Notes: generated from the letters alone by a model not told the origin. A stretch of DNA of 64,000 nucleotides from Leuctra nigra (GCA_934045905.1 OW203770.1:5332001-5396000), one strand, 5' to 3'. Counted from the stretch's first letter, positions 31,756 to 44,039 are shown. A program made the numbers and translations.

Positions 31756-32123
31756 ATATCACTCTTTTTTTAGTTTATTCTTACAACTTGTGAAACATAT
31801 GAAATGAACAATTACTAAATTCTTAAAAAAAATCGCCATTTACGATTTACATCTAATGAAAATCTGTTGTATATTCATGTATAGTCTTTCGTGAAGAATA
31901 GCAAAGGTTTCATTCCAATCGGCCAACCCAGTTCCGAGATATGGCATAACACTTCGGTTTTCAAAATGGCTGCTAAACTTACTGCACTGCCACATAGAAT
32001 TTATATCTACAATAAATGTGTATCATTTTAGGCTTTCTGAATATGTATTCATTGTATAGAATGGAGAATATAATAATTTTTAAATTTGAATGACGTCATT
32101 TCCGGGCTCATAAATAAGAACAT
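31756..32123 (-). repeat. Composite foldback repeat, partial arm, inverted
   Basis: Reads outward from the foldback in reverse orientation: TTTAGTTTATTCTTACAACT, a TTTTCAAAATGGC piece near 31970 and AATGACGTCATTTCCGG at 32090-32106. Broken off by the full element starting at 32124. Confidence 0.75.
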
Positions 32124-33053
32124 CTAGTGGAGCGGTCGCTCCACCCAGCCAAGTCGTACTGTACACTCACACTCACTCAACATACCGTAAATGCCTAATA
32201 AAATGAGGAGCCAGACCAACTACTTTTACTGTAAGCAACAACATGGCATTTTCGGCCTACTGGATCATAAAATTGGAAAATCTCACATTGTTGTAAAATA
32301 TCTTAATTTTGAGCTATGACCCACCCCACTACATATACCAAATTTGGGAACAATAGGCTATACCATTTGCGAGCTAGAGGGCCGAGAAAACAGTGAAATT
32401 ACACCACTTTGATCTTTAGATGATGATTCAGATGATATCAGGAAACACCGCTATCACCGCCACAGCCTAAACGGCTTAGCCGATCGATCTGAAATTTTTA
32501 CCACATGTGCACTTTTGGCGTCTGAGGTGCCTTTTTATAAAACCAACCGGTAGTCGCCATTTTGAAACCGGAAGTGACGTCATATCTCGAAAACGGCTAA
32601 ACCGATCGGAATGAAACTAGCGCCAAATGATTCAGACGGTCGTCTATATGGAATATCAGTAGTTAAAGTAGAGATGTACTATTACCGAAACCGGAAATGA
32701 CGTCATGAAAATGAAGACCTAGATTTTAATGACCTCTTACTACAATAACTACATATTCAGAAGGCTTATAATGATACATAACATTTATAGAAATAAATTC
32801 TAGGTGGCAGTTATTTCAGTCGCCATTTTGAAAACCGGAAGTGATACCATATCTCGAAAACGGCTGGACTGATTGGAACGAAGCTTTCGCAATTCTTCAT
32901 GGAATATCACTTTAAGCTTAGGTATATTGAGCACCAAACACAATTTTTCGTATTAACCATTTCGGAAATGGCGTATTTTTTAAAAGTATTTAGTCATTGT
33001 TGCTCCGATGTGTGTTACAAGTTGTGTAAATAAACTAAAATAATAAGTGATAT

Positions 33054-33454
33054 CCCCATAAAAAAACACTCCGTGTAAAAATACCAGCCAAGTCTCTTCA
33101 ACTATAAAAAAATAGAATAAATCTAAAAATTCAGCACTTAAAAGTAGTGATATCAAAAAATGAGCCAAGTAAAAACTTAATTTTAAAAACCAAAATATAC
33201 TTGGCGCATCGTTTTTAAGGGCATTATAGGTATATTATATATAATTAGGTAGGTACATTTGATTTTTGGCATGTGCTTCTATACTATTTATATACACGAT
33301 GCGCCAAGTATATTTTGGTTTTTAAAATTAAGTTTTGACTTGGCTCATTTTTTGATATCACTACTTTTTAGTGCTGAATTTTTAGATTTATTCTATTTTT
33401 TTTATAGTTGAAGAGACTTGGCTGGTATTTTTACACGGAGTGTTTTTTTATGGG
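33054..33454. mobile_element. Foldback MITE (CACTCCGTG family), copy 4
   Basis: Inside the composite element. CCCCATAAAAAAACACTCCG left, CACGGAGTGTTTTTTTATGG right. Loop includes TAGGTAGGTACATTTG. Confidence 0.85.
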
Positions 33455-33649
33455 TCAAATATACTCATCTATGCATAAAATATATCTAAAATCCCCTAGA
33501 AAAACGATGCGCCAAGTAATTTTTGAAAAGTTTTGACTTGGCCAATTTTTTGATATCACTACTTTTCAGTGCTGAATTTTTTGATTTCTTCTATTTTTTT
33601 TAAGTTGAAGAGACTTGGCTGGTATTTTTACACGAGTGTTTTTATGGGG
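33455..33649. mobile_element. Foldback MITE, half copy 5
   Basis: Only a right arm: AAAACGATGCGCCAAGTAAT then on to CACGAGTGTTTTTATGGGG. Confidence 0.75.
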
Positions 33650-34613
33650 ATATCATTTCTTTTTTTTTAGTTTATTCTTACAACTTGTAACATATATTGT
33701 GGCACCGAAGACTATAATTCCTTAAAAAAATACCCCTTTTTGATTTTGTTGCTAAGAAAGTTGTGCTTGTTACTACGTAGGTATATGCCATAAAGATGTA
33801 TGCCATATGTTATAAAATATAGCGCAAGTTTCGTTCCAATTGGTCCAGCCGATCTCGAGTTATGGCATCACTTCCGGTTTTCAAAATGGCGGCTGACTTC
33901 ACTGCCACCTAAAATTTGTGGCTATAAAATGTTATGTAACATTATAAGCCTTCTGAATATGTAGTTATTGTTATAAAAAATTATTTTAGTCAGATTTGAC
34001 ATTTTTTATGACGTCATTTCCGGTTTCGGTAAAAGTACATTTCTATATAGACTATTGATATTTAATTAAGAAGACCATCCGAATCGTTTGGCGCTAGTTT
34101 CGTCCCAATAGCGCCATCCATTTTTAAGATATGACGTCACTTCCGGTTTCAAAATGGCGGCACAAAAAATTCGTAAGGGCAAGGTATCATCAGACGCCAA
34201 AAGTGCATATGTGGTAAAAATTTCAGATCGATCGGCTCAGCCGTTTAGGCTGTGGCGGTGACAGCAACGTTTCCTGATATCTGAAGAAGCGGAAGAAGAA
34301 GAAGAAGAAGAAGATACTTTTAAAAAGGGGTGTAATTTCACTGTTTTCACGATCCTCTAGCTCCCAAATGGCATAACCTGTTGTTCCCAAATTTGGTATA
34401 TGGGGTGGGGTGGGCCATAGCTCGAAATTAAGATATTTTGCAACAATGTGAGATTTTCCAATTTTAAGATCCAGTAGGCCGAAAATGCCATGTTGTTGCT
34501 TACAGTAAAAGTGTTTGGTCTGCTCCTCAGTTTATTAGGCATTTACGGTATGTTGAGTGAGTGTGAGTGTACGGTACGACTTGGCTGGGTGGAGCGACCG
34601 CTCCACTAGATAT

Positions 34614-35624
34614 ATCCCAGAAAGATGTAAAAAAAGTTAAATTTATTAAAATGCCGTTGTAATATATAAAAAAAATCAAATGTTTTGAGTTTGTGCATGA
34701 ATGGCCTTAATAAGATGAGTCTTTTCTGGAGAGATGCTTTCATTATTTACCCATTCCTCGCGTGACGTTTAGGTATTATGACAAGAAGAGCGTGAAAAGC
34801 AGGATGTAGTTATTTTAGTTACGAAACTTTATGAATAACACAATGGAGTTTTAATTCTAATAATATTATTAATTGATGATTTAAATTTTAAATTACGTAA
34901 TTAGCCCATACCTTGAAAATGACTAAATACCCTGCTCCAATACCCTGTCATAACAAGTAGAAATCTACTTGTTAGGACTGGGTATTGGAGTTCAAATCTT
35001 TGTTTAAATGGTCATTCAAGAAATGGCATTTGTTGTTGTCAAGGCAGAGTCTCAATCAACTGTTTTAAATTTAGCAAAGAAGGTATTGAAAAACTGCCGG
35101 TTATATTATATACCGTCTAGGGCGCGGTTTATATGGGCATATGTGGGTCCTTTGACACCTATGCCCTGAAATATCTAAACAACAAATAATACATTTGGGC
35201 CACTGGAGACACAGATTTCCTTTTTATCTATTATCTATAAAAATTTAAATGCAATCTGTAAAGCCGTTTTAAAAATAGCATTGGGGCTCGTCTTTTTGTG
35301 CATCGATTTCATGAAGATTATTTTTTATTGACACACAATAAAATACTTTTTAATCATAACAAACAAACAAAAACACAACAAAGCCACGTGGGCTCATCTG
35401 TGGAACGATAGATACAAAAACAAAATATAGTCACATCGCCAATGGTCTTGTGCACACAACAATAACATAATATGAAAAACAAGCAAGAAAATAGTACAAT
35501 TAAACTTAGATCAATTAAAGTAAGTAGAATCTAACCGAGTGAATCATCAGCGCAAGAGATCATAAAACAAATTTACATAAATAAGTTTGACTCAAAATAA
35601 AATACAAAAATGTACATAAAAACT
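34614..35624. other. Non-coding stretch with MITE family A remnant
   Basis: 34920-35110 has CTGCTCCAATACCCTG and AGAAGGTATTGAAAAACTGC, a remnant of family A (see 24623), and a small hairpin AACAAGTAGAAATCTACTTGTT. No gene. Confidence 0.45.
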
Positions 35625-36570
35625 GCGTGAAAGGAGAACTCTTCCGTGAAACTGCGAGAACTGCGTGAAAGGAGAACTCTTCAGTTAAACTGCGGGAACT
35701 GCGTGAAAGGAGAACTCTTCCGTGAACTGCTATAGAACTGCGTGAAAGGAGAACTCTTCCGTGAAACTGCTATAGAACTGCGTGAAAGGAGAACTCTTCC
35801 GTGAAACTGAGAGAACTGCGTGAAAGGAGAACTCTTCAGTAAAACTGTGAGAACTGCGTGAATGGAGAACACTTCCGTGAAACTGCTATAGAACTGCGTG
35901 AAAGGAGAACTCTTCCGTGAAACTGCGAGAACTGCGTGAAAGGAGAACTCTTCCGTGAAACTGTGAGAACTGCGTGAAAGGAGAACACTTCCGTGAAACT
36001 GCTATAGAACTGCGTGAAAGGAGAACTCTTCCGTGAAACTGCGAGAACTGCGTGAAAGGAGAACTCTTCCGTGAACTGCTATAGAACTGCGTGAAAGGAG
36101 AACTCTTCCATGAAACTGCGAGAACTGCGTGAAAGGAGAATACTTCCGTGAAACTGCTATAGAACTGCGTGAAAGGAGAACTCTTCCGTGAAACTGAGAG
36201 AACTGCGTGAAAGGAGAACTCTTCAGTAAAACTGTGAGAACTGCGTGAAAGGAGAACTCTTCCGTGAAACTGCGAGAACTGCGTGAAAGGAGAACACTTC
36301 CGTGAAACTGCGAGAACTGCGTGAAAGGAGAACTCTTCCGTGAAACTGCGAGAACTGCGTGAAAGGAGAACTCTTCCGTGAAACTGTGAGAACTGCGTGA
36401 AAGGAGAACACTTCCGTGAAACTGTGAGAACTGCGTGAAAGGAGAACACTTCCGTGAAACTGCGAGAACTGCGTGAAAAGGGGAACACTTCCGTGAAACT
36501 GCTATTGAACTGCGTGGAAAGGGGAACACTTCCGTGAAACTGTGGGAACTGCGTGAAAGCATAACTCTAT
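35625..36570. repeat. Minisatellite, 38-40 bp unit, about 24 copies
   Basis: Unit GAACTGCGTGAAAGGAGAAC then TCTTCCGTGAAACTGCGA (38 bp); variants end GCTATA (40 bp). Units differ at CTCTTCC/CACTTCC and CTGCGA/CTGTGA. Because the unit is not a multiple of three and has no stop on the minus strand, long minus-strand frames (up to 200 codons) run through it; these are by-products. Confidence 0.95.
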
Positions 36571-37700
36571 AAGGAGAACTTAAAATTGGTGAAACTGCTT
36601 CACTTCAAAAGAAACATCGTTGCTCATATAGCTGAAATTTGGATAATCTTTCGTGTACAAATATAGATGATATTTGTGTATCTTTTTCAAGGCTCTAAAA
36701 TAGTTGTTACCGAATTGTGCATCAACAACCATACATTTAGTGGGGCTGATTTTTTTATCCTTAGTATACACAGATATATTTATACACTATAAAGAATAAA
36801 CTGAAGCCCTACAAAGCCATTCTCCTTTAGGCTAAAAGCTTGAGGGGGTGTCCCAGTTACCCCCGAAATTTTTTAAAAAAATGGGGTAAATGGGCCAGGT
36901 GCTTGGGGGTATCTGGGTCCGCCCCAGACCCAGTACATCAACAACTATTACGTCAAAAAAATAGATATAGTGAGGAAGCTGTCAAAGCCCATTAAAAGTA
37001 GCTCTGGTAGATTCAAAGACATGATCAGCTTCCCTAATGATTTAAGTGACTTATCTAATATTTTTTAACTACCAAGTACTTATCTAGTACTTAATATCCA
37101 AGAAAGTATCAAAAAACTTGTATTGTTTTACTTCTAATTGTATAATTCCTCTTATTCTTTCATAAAAATTGTGTTATTCCAAAATTTTGATTCATTTTAA
37201 ACCCAATCATTATGTAGGAGTCCTCTTACATCAGCCATAACTCGGCTACTGTGTGGTTCAAATGACTTATTGTATTTTTTTAATTAGGTTCACATGTTTG
37301 CCAACAGGTCCATTTACCTCAATTCAAATACTAATGGTTTGTCTGAAACTTATACCCCCATGGTCCAGTTGCCCCAATTTCAAGGGGTAACTGGGTCAAC
37401 AGGCCTTTTTTTGTTTTTTGTAATTATAAATATAAATTAAATTAAATTTTACTATTATATATTTGTAGCTAACATATTGTATTATAAATAAAAAAATAGG
37501 TTTGATATTAATATAATTTATTAGTGGTTCTTAAGCAAGTTCAAAGTGAGAACATTGCGCTCACTTTGTAAAATCATGGTAAAATCATGACCCAATTACA
37601 CCAACTGACCTTAAATGTTTTAAAAAAATCACAAAAAAATCATTTATTTCAACAACAAAAATAATCTACATTGTTATAATCTATATCGTCTTAATTTAAA
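36571..37700. other. AT-rich non-coding stretch
   Basis: No gene. A GGGGTAA-x-TGGG word recurs (36881, 37386) near CCCAGTTACCCC (36852) and similar text around 37360-37400, hinting at a degraded element with CAGTTACCCC-like ends. Confidence 0.4.
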
Positions 37701-37702
37701 AA

Positions 37703-37990
37703 CAACGGAACAGGTTGGGTGAGTGGTTAACGCTCTGAACTTGTATTCCGGAGGCCCGGGTTCGATTCCCGCGGCCGTCCTTCCTGACTGGGGTTTTTTC
37801 GTGGTTTTCCCTCAGTCGACAGGCAAATACTGGGAAGGTACCCTACTAATAGGCCACGACCGCCTCCTTCCCCCCTTCAATCCTTACCTAATCTTCACCA
37901 TCATCTCTTAATCATCATCATAAGCATTCATCCGTCACCATTAGCCTCGCTGCAGAACAGTGCAACGTTAAGCCCCAGACAAAAAAAAAT
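37703..37990 (+). mobile_element. tRNA-derived SINE
   Basis: Head GGTTGGGTGAGTGGTTAACG (A-box region) and a perfect B box GGTTCGATTCC at 37759-37769, followed by a non-tRNA body with CTGGGGTTTTTTCGTGGTTT, CAGTCGACAGGCAAATACTG and AGGCCACGACCGCC. The tail is CATCATC-rich and ends CCCCAGACAAAAAAAAA. AATT-AAAAA-AAC-like text flanks both ends, possibly a diverged target duplication. Transcribed by Pol III if active; mobilised in trans. Confidence 0.85.
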
Positions 37991-38106
37991 TAAAAATAAC
38001 TTAGATATTACCAAATTTATTTTTACTTTACTGTTTGAATTCAAAATAACAGTGTATTTGGTTCCTGGTGGCCCCTGGCGGTTAATGCGAGAAAATAGTT
38101 AAACGC

Positions 38107-38460
38107 CATATTATGCTGGCGTCGTCAAGGGGTAAGACACAATGACAGAAGCCATAAGACACAATGACATAAGCCATAAGACACAATGACATAAGCCATA
38201 AGACACAATGCCATAAGCCATAAGACACAATGACATAAGCCATAAGACACAATGACATAAGCCATAAGACACAATGCTGGCTTCTTGCTGGCTGCGTGAA
38301 GGCCAGGACTCGGGCAAGGTATTGTCCTGGGTCGGTACTGGCGCCAGTACTGCAGAGAACATGACCGGTATCGGCAGCATGCTGGCAACACTCTGGGTGT
38401 TCATTGTGTATTCATCATCTCCATCATCATCATAATCATTCATTCGTCTCAATTATGTTA
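38107..38460. repeat. 22-bp minisatellite and SINE-like tail
   Basis: CATAAGACACAATGACATAA-type units of 22 bp repeat about seven times at 38135-38278. Then GC-richer sequence with CAGTACTGCAGAGAAC and a CATCATC tail (38405-38445) followed by GTTGCAGAACA, resembling the 3' end of the SINE at 37703. Open frames here come from the repeat. Confidence 0.75.
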
Positions 38461-38728
38461 GTTGCAGAACATTTCGAAAAACACCACTTAAAAATCAATA
38501 TCAACTAAAATTACAGGTGAAACATTTGAATGTTCTTTTCTTATACCTATAATTAGCCCTAAGGTGGTGAACCAACCATGGAGCTATATTTAACTCGATG
38601 GTCAAACCAAAGAGGTCAGACCACATTAGATTCCATCCGTGAATTCAATATCATGGATTCAATCGATATCTACTTCAGATTCGTCTGCTCTCGACGGTAT
38701 AAGCATTAAATATTAATACTTACATATT

Positions 38729-38730
38729 TT

Positions 38731-38761
<31 letters not shown>

Positions 38762-38770
38762 TTTGTTTGT

Positions 38771-38821
<51 letters not shown>

Positions 38822-38823
38822 TT
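38729..38823. repeat. (TTTA)n microsatellite
   Basis: About 23 TTTA units with a small GTTTG interruption near 38764. Confidence 0.95.
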
Positions 38824-38915
38824 GTACACATTTGTATGGTAACAAAGACGATGTTCAGCTTGAATTGAAGCAATTACCATATACAATGTCTATGCAATTA
38901 CACAAATACTTAATA

Positions 38916-39322
38916 CTAGGAAAACGCTCTATTGCCGCGTTGATGAGCGAGCCTTCGTACTGCATCCGATTTGATATGCGTTTGCAAGAATCAGCTGCTT
39001 CACAGGCCTTGAAACTGAATCATCAAGAAGGCAGGAATTAAAATTAAGTATACATTTGTCAAATATTTCAAAGATAGGGGGTCCCGTCATGTTAAACATG
39101 ACCAATGTGCATCAGTGAGGTATGCGTAAATATAAAACGACATCAATATTTGTCAGCAGAGTGTGCGTCGTTAATACACTTGACGTCGTTGATGACTTAA
39201 TGCTTAACAGAATACGTAAAGAAAATATGAGAAACGAAGAAAAGCAATTTGATCGTAATTTATGGTAAATTTCTTATGCCTAAGTTTCCAAATTTACGTC
39301 AGAGTATTCGTACTAAGTAAAA
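38916..39322 (-). mobile_element. CTAG-family element, truncated
   Basis: Minus-strand 3' end CTAGGAAAACGCTCTATTGC, CGCGTTGATGAGCGAGC. TTCGTACTGCATCCGATTTG next to it also occurs, in reverse complement, inside the copy at 44040-44992 (near 44605-44630). Confidence 0.6.
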
Positions 39323-39856
39323 CTAGGAAAACGCTCATTGTAACGCGTTGATAAGCGAGCGCCGATACGCGCTATACCTCTAATATACTAATGCAGCTTG
39401 AAAAAATTGTAATATTTTTAACAATTACCTATATTTACTCTGGCAAAGATTTACCGAAATTCAAGAAATATCAAAATCATATTACTTCAAAAAGTTTACA
39501 AATTATTGACCTCTCTCTCTCTCATTTGAATGAAAGAAAAACAACCTTTTTCTTAATGGTTGGGGGCTGGCTGGTCATTAGTGGAGGGGTGGGGTGGACA
39601 GGATGTGCCGATGCGACTTGGGTCACTCAGCCGGGTGCCGCGCGGCAAGGGTCCTAATATTAAAAATAATCAACTTTCTGATTTGAATATTGCTCAAAAA
39701 CAATAACAGCCTATTCAAGAATGATATTAGTGTATGTTCAAAATTTCAATTTGATTGGTCAATCGGTACTTCCAATATGCGACGAACAAAAAAAACAACA
39801 AACAAACAAACAGAGAAAGTGGCATAAGACCCGTAGAAACGCTCGCTACGCTCGCT
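39323..39856 (-). mobile_element. CTAG-family element
   Basis: Minus-strand element: 3' end CTAGGAAAACGCTCATTGTA, ACGCGTTGATAAGCGAGCG at 39323-39361; 5' end CGCTCGCTACGCTCGCT at 39840-39856. About 530 bp, non-coding. Confidence 0.6.
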
Positions 39857-40639
39857 AATGAAGAAAAAAATCAGTATGCGCCGTAAAAAAATATATATTA
39901 CATTACGTTGATACCATGACCTAATGCCCACGACCTATTATTCATTTATGATGCTAAAACATTGTATCTACGATTGCAAATTATATCATTTCCTCAAATG
40001 TAGTGCGGAAGTATTTTTTTATTTTTATTTTGCGGTGCACAATTTTGGAATGTAAGTAGCTCTATCAAGTACCGTTTCACTGATGTTAACAAATAACTTC
40101 ATATTGAAGTATTCTTACAAGGACTCATGTCACCATTACTAATGATTGAATGATGTAAGAAATACTGTTCTCTGAGCTCACTTCAAGAGTATTGAAATTG
40201 ACTTCAGCCCATCTACCTCTAATTAAAGTATAGATATTCAGTTATCAATGTAAAACTTACGCATTGGTGCTTCAAACTTTATCAACAGCAACATGAATTC
40301 GTTTTCAATACATGACTCAATACAGACCACTCTACGAAATAAAAAACTAAAGAAAATTATTATATTCTAACAACATTATTTAAAAACTTCGTCGCGCGGT
40401 TAATTGGTTTGAGGGTTACAGAGCCGTGTTGATTAAATGTAGGAAGAAAATAATACGTTTGATCGTTTGCTAATTGCTTCATGAGGCCAATGTTAAAAAT
40501 CTATCGGCTATGTTTTCATGGCTCTCTAGAATACAGAGCAAATGTATAAAAATTACATTTTTACGTTTCTTGATGTGAGGAAGTTTTCTATGTAATGTAC
40601 TATTTTGAACGGTTATTATGAGTTATAGTTAATTTTTTA
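39857..40639. other. AT-rich non-coding stretch
   Basis: No gene or element recognised. Confidence 0.4.
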
Positions 40640-40950
40640 CACACTCAAAGGGATAAAGATTACGTTTTAGGTAAGTTATGGTTATTTCTTCACTTATAGT
40701 GAAAGCAAAAGACGTATTTTTAGACAAGATTGGCAATGAAAGGCTACCATTTTTAATACAAAATAGTGTTAGCCATCGGCAGCTTTCAATGTTATGTAAA
40801 GATTTGGACAGTTACCTATGTGTTAAAATACATTTCTTATAAACACAAAGGAATAAGGATTAATATTTAGGTAAGCATTAGTTATTGATATATTCAGGCA
40901 AAGCCGAGGACGTAATTTTAGACATGATCGGCAATCTAACGGCGGCCATT
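40640..40950 (+). repeat. Two diverged tandem units, period about 200 bp
   Basis: CACACTCAAAGGGATAAAGA...TTTTAGGTAAG...GACGTATTTTTAGACAAGATTGG is followed by AAACACAAAGGAATAAGGAT...TTTAGGTAAG...GACGTAATTTTAGACATGATCGG. Ends near GGCGGCCATTTTGATG. Confidence 0.6.
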
Positions 40951-40992
40951 TTGATGTATTTATTAGAATAGTCGGATGCGCGCGCAAGCGTA

Positions 40993-41203
40993 CACTTTGC
41001 CAAACAAAACTTGAACGTTCAATAAATCTGATAGGCTGATAAATGTAAGATCACACCATCAGAAGTCAGTCTAAGCGATCTCATTGTCTCACTCTAGTAG
41101 GTGACCTCACATTTCAATGATAATAACAAGCTTTGATTGGTTATGGGACATGACCAGCAGTCATTCAAATTTGGTCAACGTTCAAGTTTTGTTTGGCCGA
41201 GTG
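40993..41203. mobile_element. Tc1/mariner-type MITE, TA duplication
   Basis: 211 bp. CACTTTGCCAAACAAAACTT on the left, AAGTTTTGTTTGGCCGAGTG on the right; about 30-bp inverted repeats. TA on both sides (40991-40992, 41204-41205). Same length as the element at 31110 but different inverted repeats. Confidence 0.8.
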
Positions 41204-41299
41204 TACATATAAAAAAATTATAAACAAAATTGACAAATTGTTCAAAGACACCCCAGGGTTCAAAGTCACCCCAGTTGACGGTAGACCAAATTATTTGAA

Positions 41300-41512
41300 A
41301 TTTTAATCGTGATTAGATAAAAGACAAACTTAGGGTTATCCCTTGGTACATTTTTAATTTTATGTTTCGTTAATTAATAATAATTAGTGGATTTTTGATG
41401 AAAAATTAGCTATTTTCTCGTCTCCCTGGGTGCCGTATAAAATTAAATTTCAAAAATGTGCCAAGGGATAACCCTAAGTTTGTCTTTCTTCTAATCATGA
41501 ATAAAATTGAGA
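41300..41512. repeat. Foldback, arms about 65 bp
   Basis: ACAAACTTAGGGTTATCCCT, TGGTACATTTTTAATTTTAT on the left pairs with its inverse at 41438-41490 (GCCAAGGGATAACCCTAAGT). Outer ATCGTGATTAGA/TCTAATCATGA also pairs. Confidence 0.75.
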
Positions 41513-41814
41513 TCAATTGGTTCACGGGTTTGGTCTCCAATCGTATCGCAAATTTCATCGTTTTGCGCGGTTTTGTTGATTAACCGGCGCCTAAATAACA
41601 AGGCACCAAGTAAAAATTAAAAAGGGCTACTAATATTCAATCAAACTGATAATGTGAACATCCTATCAAAGTTACACCCACTTATGAAACAAATTTTCTC
41701 TCTGAACAATATATCTGAACAATAAATCTACTAAACGTTCGATTTTTCCTTCACCAAAAATCACAATTATTGAATTAAAAATTAATAGGCTCACCCACGT
41801 TTAAAATTTTTTGT

Positions 41815-42180
41815 GAAATTTTTATATGTTATAAACTATTTATTTTTGGATCGATTGGAGTCAAAATGTATATTATTTACTTTTATTAGCGATGAAATAA
41901 TGGCAATTGTCCTTGGATCGCTTAATAATGGGAAATTTTACCACGTTTTGGCCTCTCATGACCTTTGTATAACCTTTTTAATTGTCATATTTGATTTAAT
42001 GTGTTGTACTAATCATAAGCTTTCATTTGATATGCTACTTGACTAGATTAAGATATAATTTAATAATTTGATCATGACAACAATGAGTTTTTGTAAAATT
42101 TTGAAATTTGGCCCAACCACCCTAATCAACATTTGAAGAACTTTTGATAAGTTTTAGAGGGCATTGTTCTGTGTGAGGGC
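41815..42180 (+). repeat. Direct repeat, unit 1
   Basis: Diverged copy of 42725-43110 about 0.9 kb away. Shared text includes GATATGTTATAAAC-like, TTTTGGATCGATT, GTCCT-GGA-C-CTT and TTTGATATGCTACT-GACTAG. Confidence 0.65.
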
Positions 42181-42234
42181 ATTGTGAGGGCATTGTGATT
42201 GCAATCCTGCGCAATCACCTTTATAATTCATATT

Positions 42235-42423
<189 letters not shown>

Positions 42424-42429
42424 TTTGTA

Positions 42430-42595
42430 CTTTTACTGCTTTCATTATAATTCATATCGTTTTCTATAATTTATAATAATTCTAGCATTAATCATATTTC
42501 TTATATTTCCAATTTCCAATAATGTTATACTGTGTCCCTGAGGCATCCATTTTATAATGGCAGTCTTTTAAATAAAGTTCTGTCTTCACATCAAA
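42430..42595 (+). mobile_element. Orphan R2-like 3' UTR
   Basis: TTATACTGTGTCCCTGAGGC, ATAATGGCAGTCTTTTAAAT and AAAGTTCTGTCTTCACATC parallel the reverse complement of 10500-10560 (3' UTR of the R2-like element). Severely 5'-truncated copy, no coding part. Confidence 0.6.
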
Positions 42596-42724
42596 AAACA
42601 TTATGTTGTAAATAGTAGTGATTTAGGAAAACGATTTAATCTTAGATTTTGGGCTCAAAATCGTAATTTCAAACTATTTGACAGATTTATTGGCCCACTC
42701 ATGTTTTAGGAATTTTGGAGAACT

Positions 42725-43110
42725 TTTGATATGTTATAAACAGATTCATTTTGGATCGATTAAAATAAAAAAGTATTTTATTATCTTTAAGTGATGAAGA
42801 TATTATAATATTTGTCCTGGAACACTTCAGAAATTAGATTTGTCCACCTTTTTACCCCTTTTGACCTCTGTATCAATTTTATAATGGTGTTATATATATT
42901 TTAATTAATTGTGCCAACATAAACTTTCGTTTGATATGCTACTCGACTAGGTTGATTTAATTTGATTATTTTATAATGGCAACAATAACTTTTTGACAAA
43001 TTGGCATTTTGGGCAACACAACCTAATAAATTTCGGGTAACTATATTGATTATGTTTATAGAGGGAATTTTTATGAATCGATTAACATCAAAAAACCTTC
43101 TGTTGCAATT
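42725..43110 (+). repeat. Direct repeat, unit 2
   Basis: See 41815. The pair brackets the ATC microsatellite and the orphan 3' UTR. Confidence 0.65.
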
Positions 43111-43149
43111 AGTGATGATGGGTCAAAATGTTTAGACTATGGACTAATC

Positions 43150-43387
43150 ATTTTAAGGGTATGATAGGAATATTATGTACATTTAGGTACATTTGACTTT
43201 TAGCATATACTTTCTATACTATTTATACAAGTACACAATGCCCCAAGTATATGTTGGTTTTTAAAATAAAGTATTCACTTGGCTTTTTTAATATCAGTAC
43301 TTTTCAGTGCTGAATTTTTAGAGATCATCTATTTTTTATAGTTGTGAGAGTTGGCTGGTATTTTTACACGGAGTGTTTTTTATGGGG
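43150..43387. mobile_element. Foldback MITE (CACTCCGTG family), half copy
   Basis: Right arm and loop only: CAATGCCCCAAGTATATGTT, then TTTTACACGGAGTGTTTTTT and ATGGGG. More diverged than other copies. Confidence 0.7.
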
Positions 43388-44039
43388 TATCCGTATATGT
43401 TATTCTGAAATCTAATTTTCACGAGACTTCCCTAATAGGTACTTGATGAAATCTATGTTTTAACATCACCTATACATCTTTTTCTGAACGGCTTGACTGA
43501 TTGTCTTCAAAATTTCCCAGATTATAGACAATAAATCTGTGTTCCCATGGTCTAAAATGTTGTGTTGTTTGTTGTTTGTTTTCGCGGCAGGGGTGCAAAA
43601 TGACCAATAAATTACTCAAGTTTGACCATCTGCGAAAATTTAAAAACGGTTTTTAAATTTTTAAATTCATGAAGAAACATAAGTATTTATTCTTTATCTG
43701 TAACTGGCAAAGTTTTGAAAAAATCGGACAAAAAAATCGGGTCAGCCTTTTTTTGTGGATTTCATTATTTGAATTAAAATAACTTAGGTACTTCGCAGCA
43801 GCCAGCAATATATTATGGAACATGTATTGCATCACATGAGAAGACCATATAGGTATGTACAAGATGATTATATGTTACAAATGTTACGTATACAACCTCC
43901 TGGCGTTGAGCACTATTTTAAGGAAACTTTTTTATTGACATCAATCATATGAAGGTGATTAAATCAAAGGTGGAAGAGGGATTCCAATTCCCTTCCCCCT
44001 CTTATCAGATTATTCGTCTCTTTTTCTGAATATATTTTT

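Larger units (their letters stand above)
32124..34613. mobile_element. Nearly complete 2.5-kb palindromic composite element
   Basis: Left arm 32124-33053, foldback 33054-33454, half foldback 33455-33649, right arm 33650-34613 (inverted). Outer ends ATCTAGTGGAGCGGTCGCTC and GAGCGACCGCTCCACTAGAT are perfect inverses apart from the hairpin loop bases. Each arm carries the head, the 267-bp units with ETS-CRE and YY1-like sites, and the foldback. No frame above about 60 codons. The right arm contains an AGAAGAAGAAGAAGAAG run near 34294. Explains the single arms elsewhere as broken copies. Confidence 0.85.

Noticed and set aside
35886..36562. 200-residue repetitive protein on the minus strand
   Set aside because: A consequence of a stop-free tandem repeat; no start context, splice site or promoter.
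35625..36570. CRISPR-like regularly spaced repeats
   Set aside because: Units are contiguous 38-40-bp tandem repeats without unique spacers, and the genome is eukaryotic.
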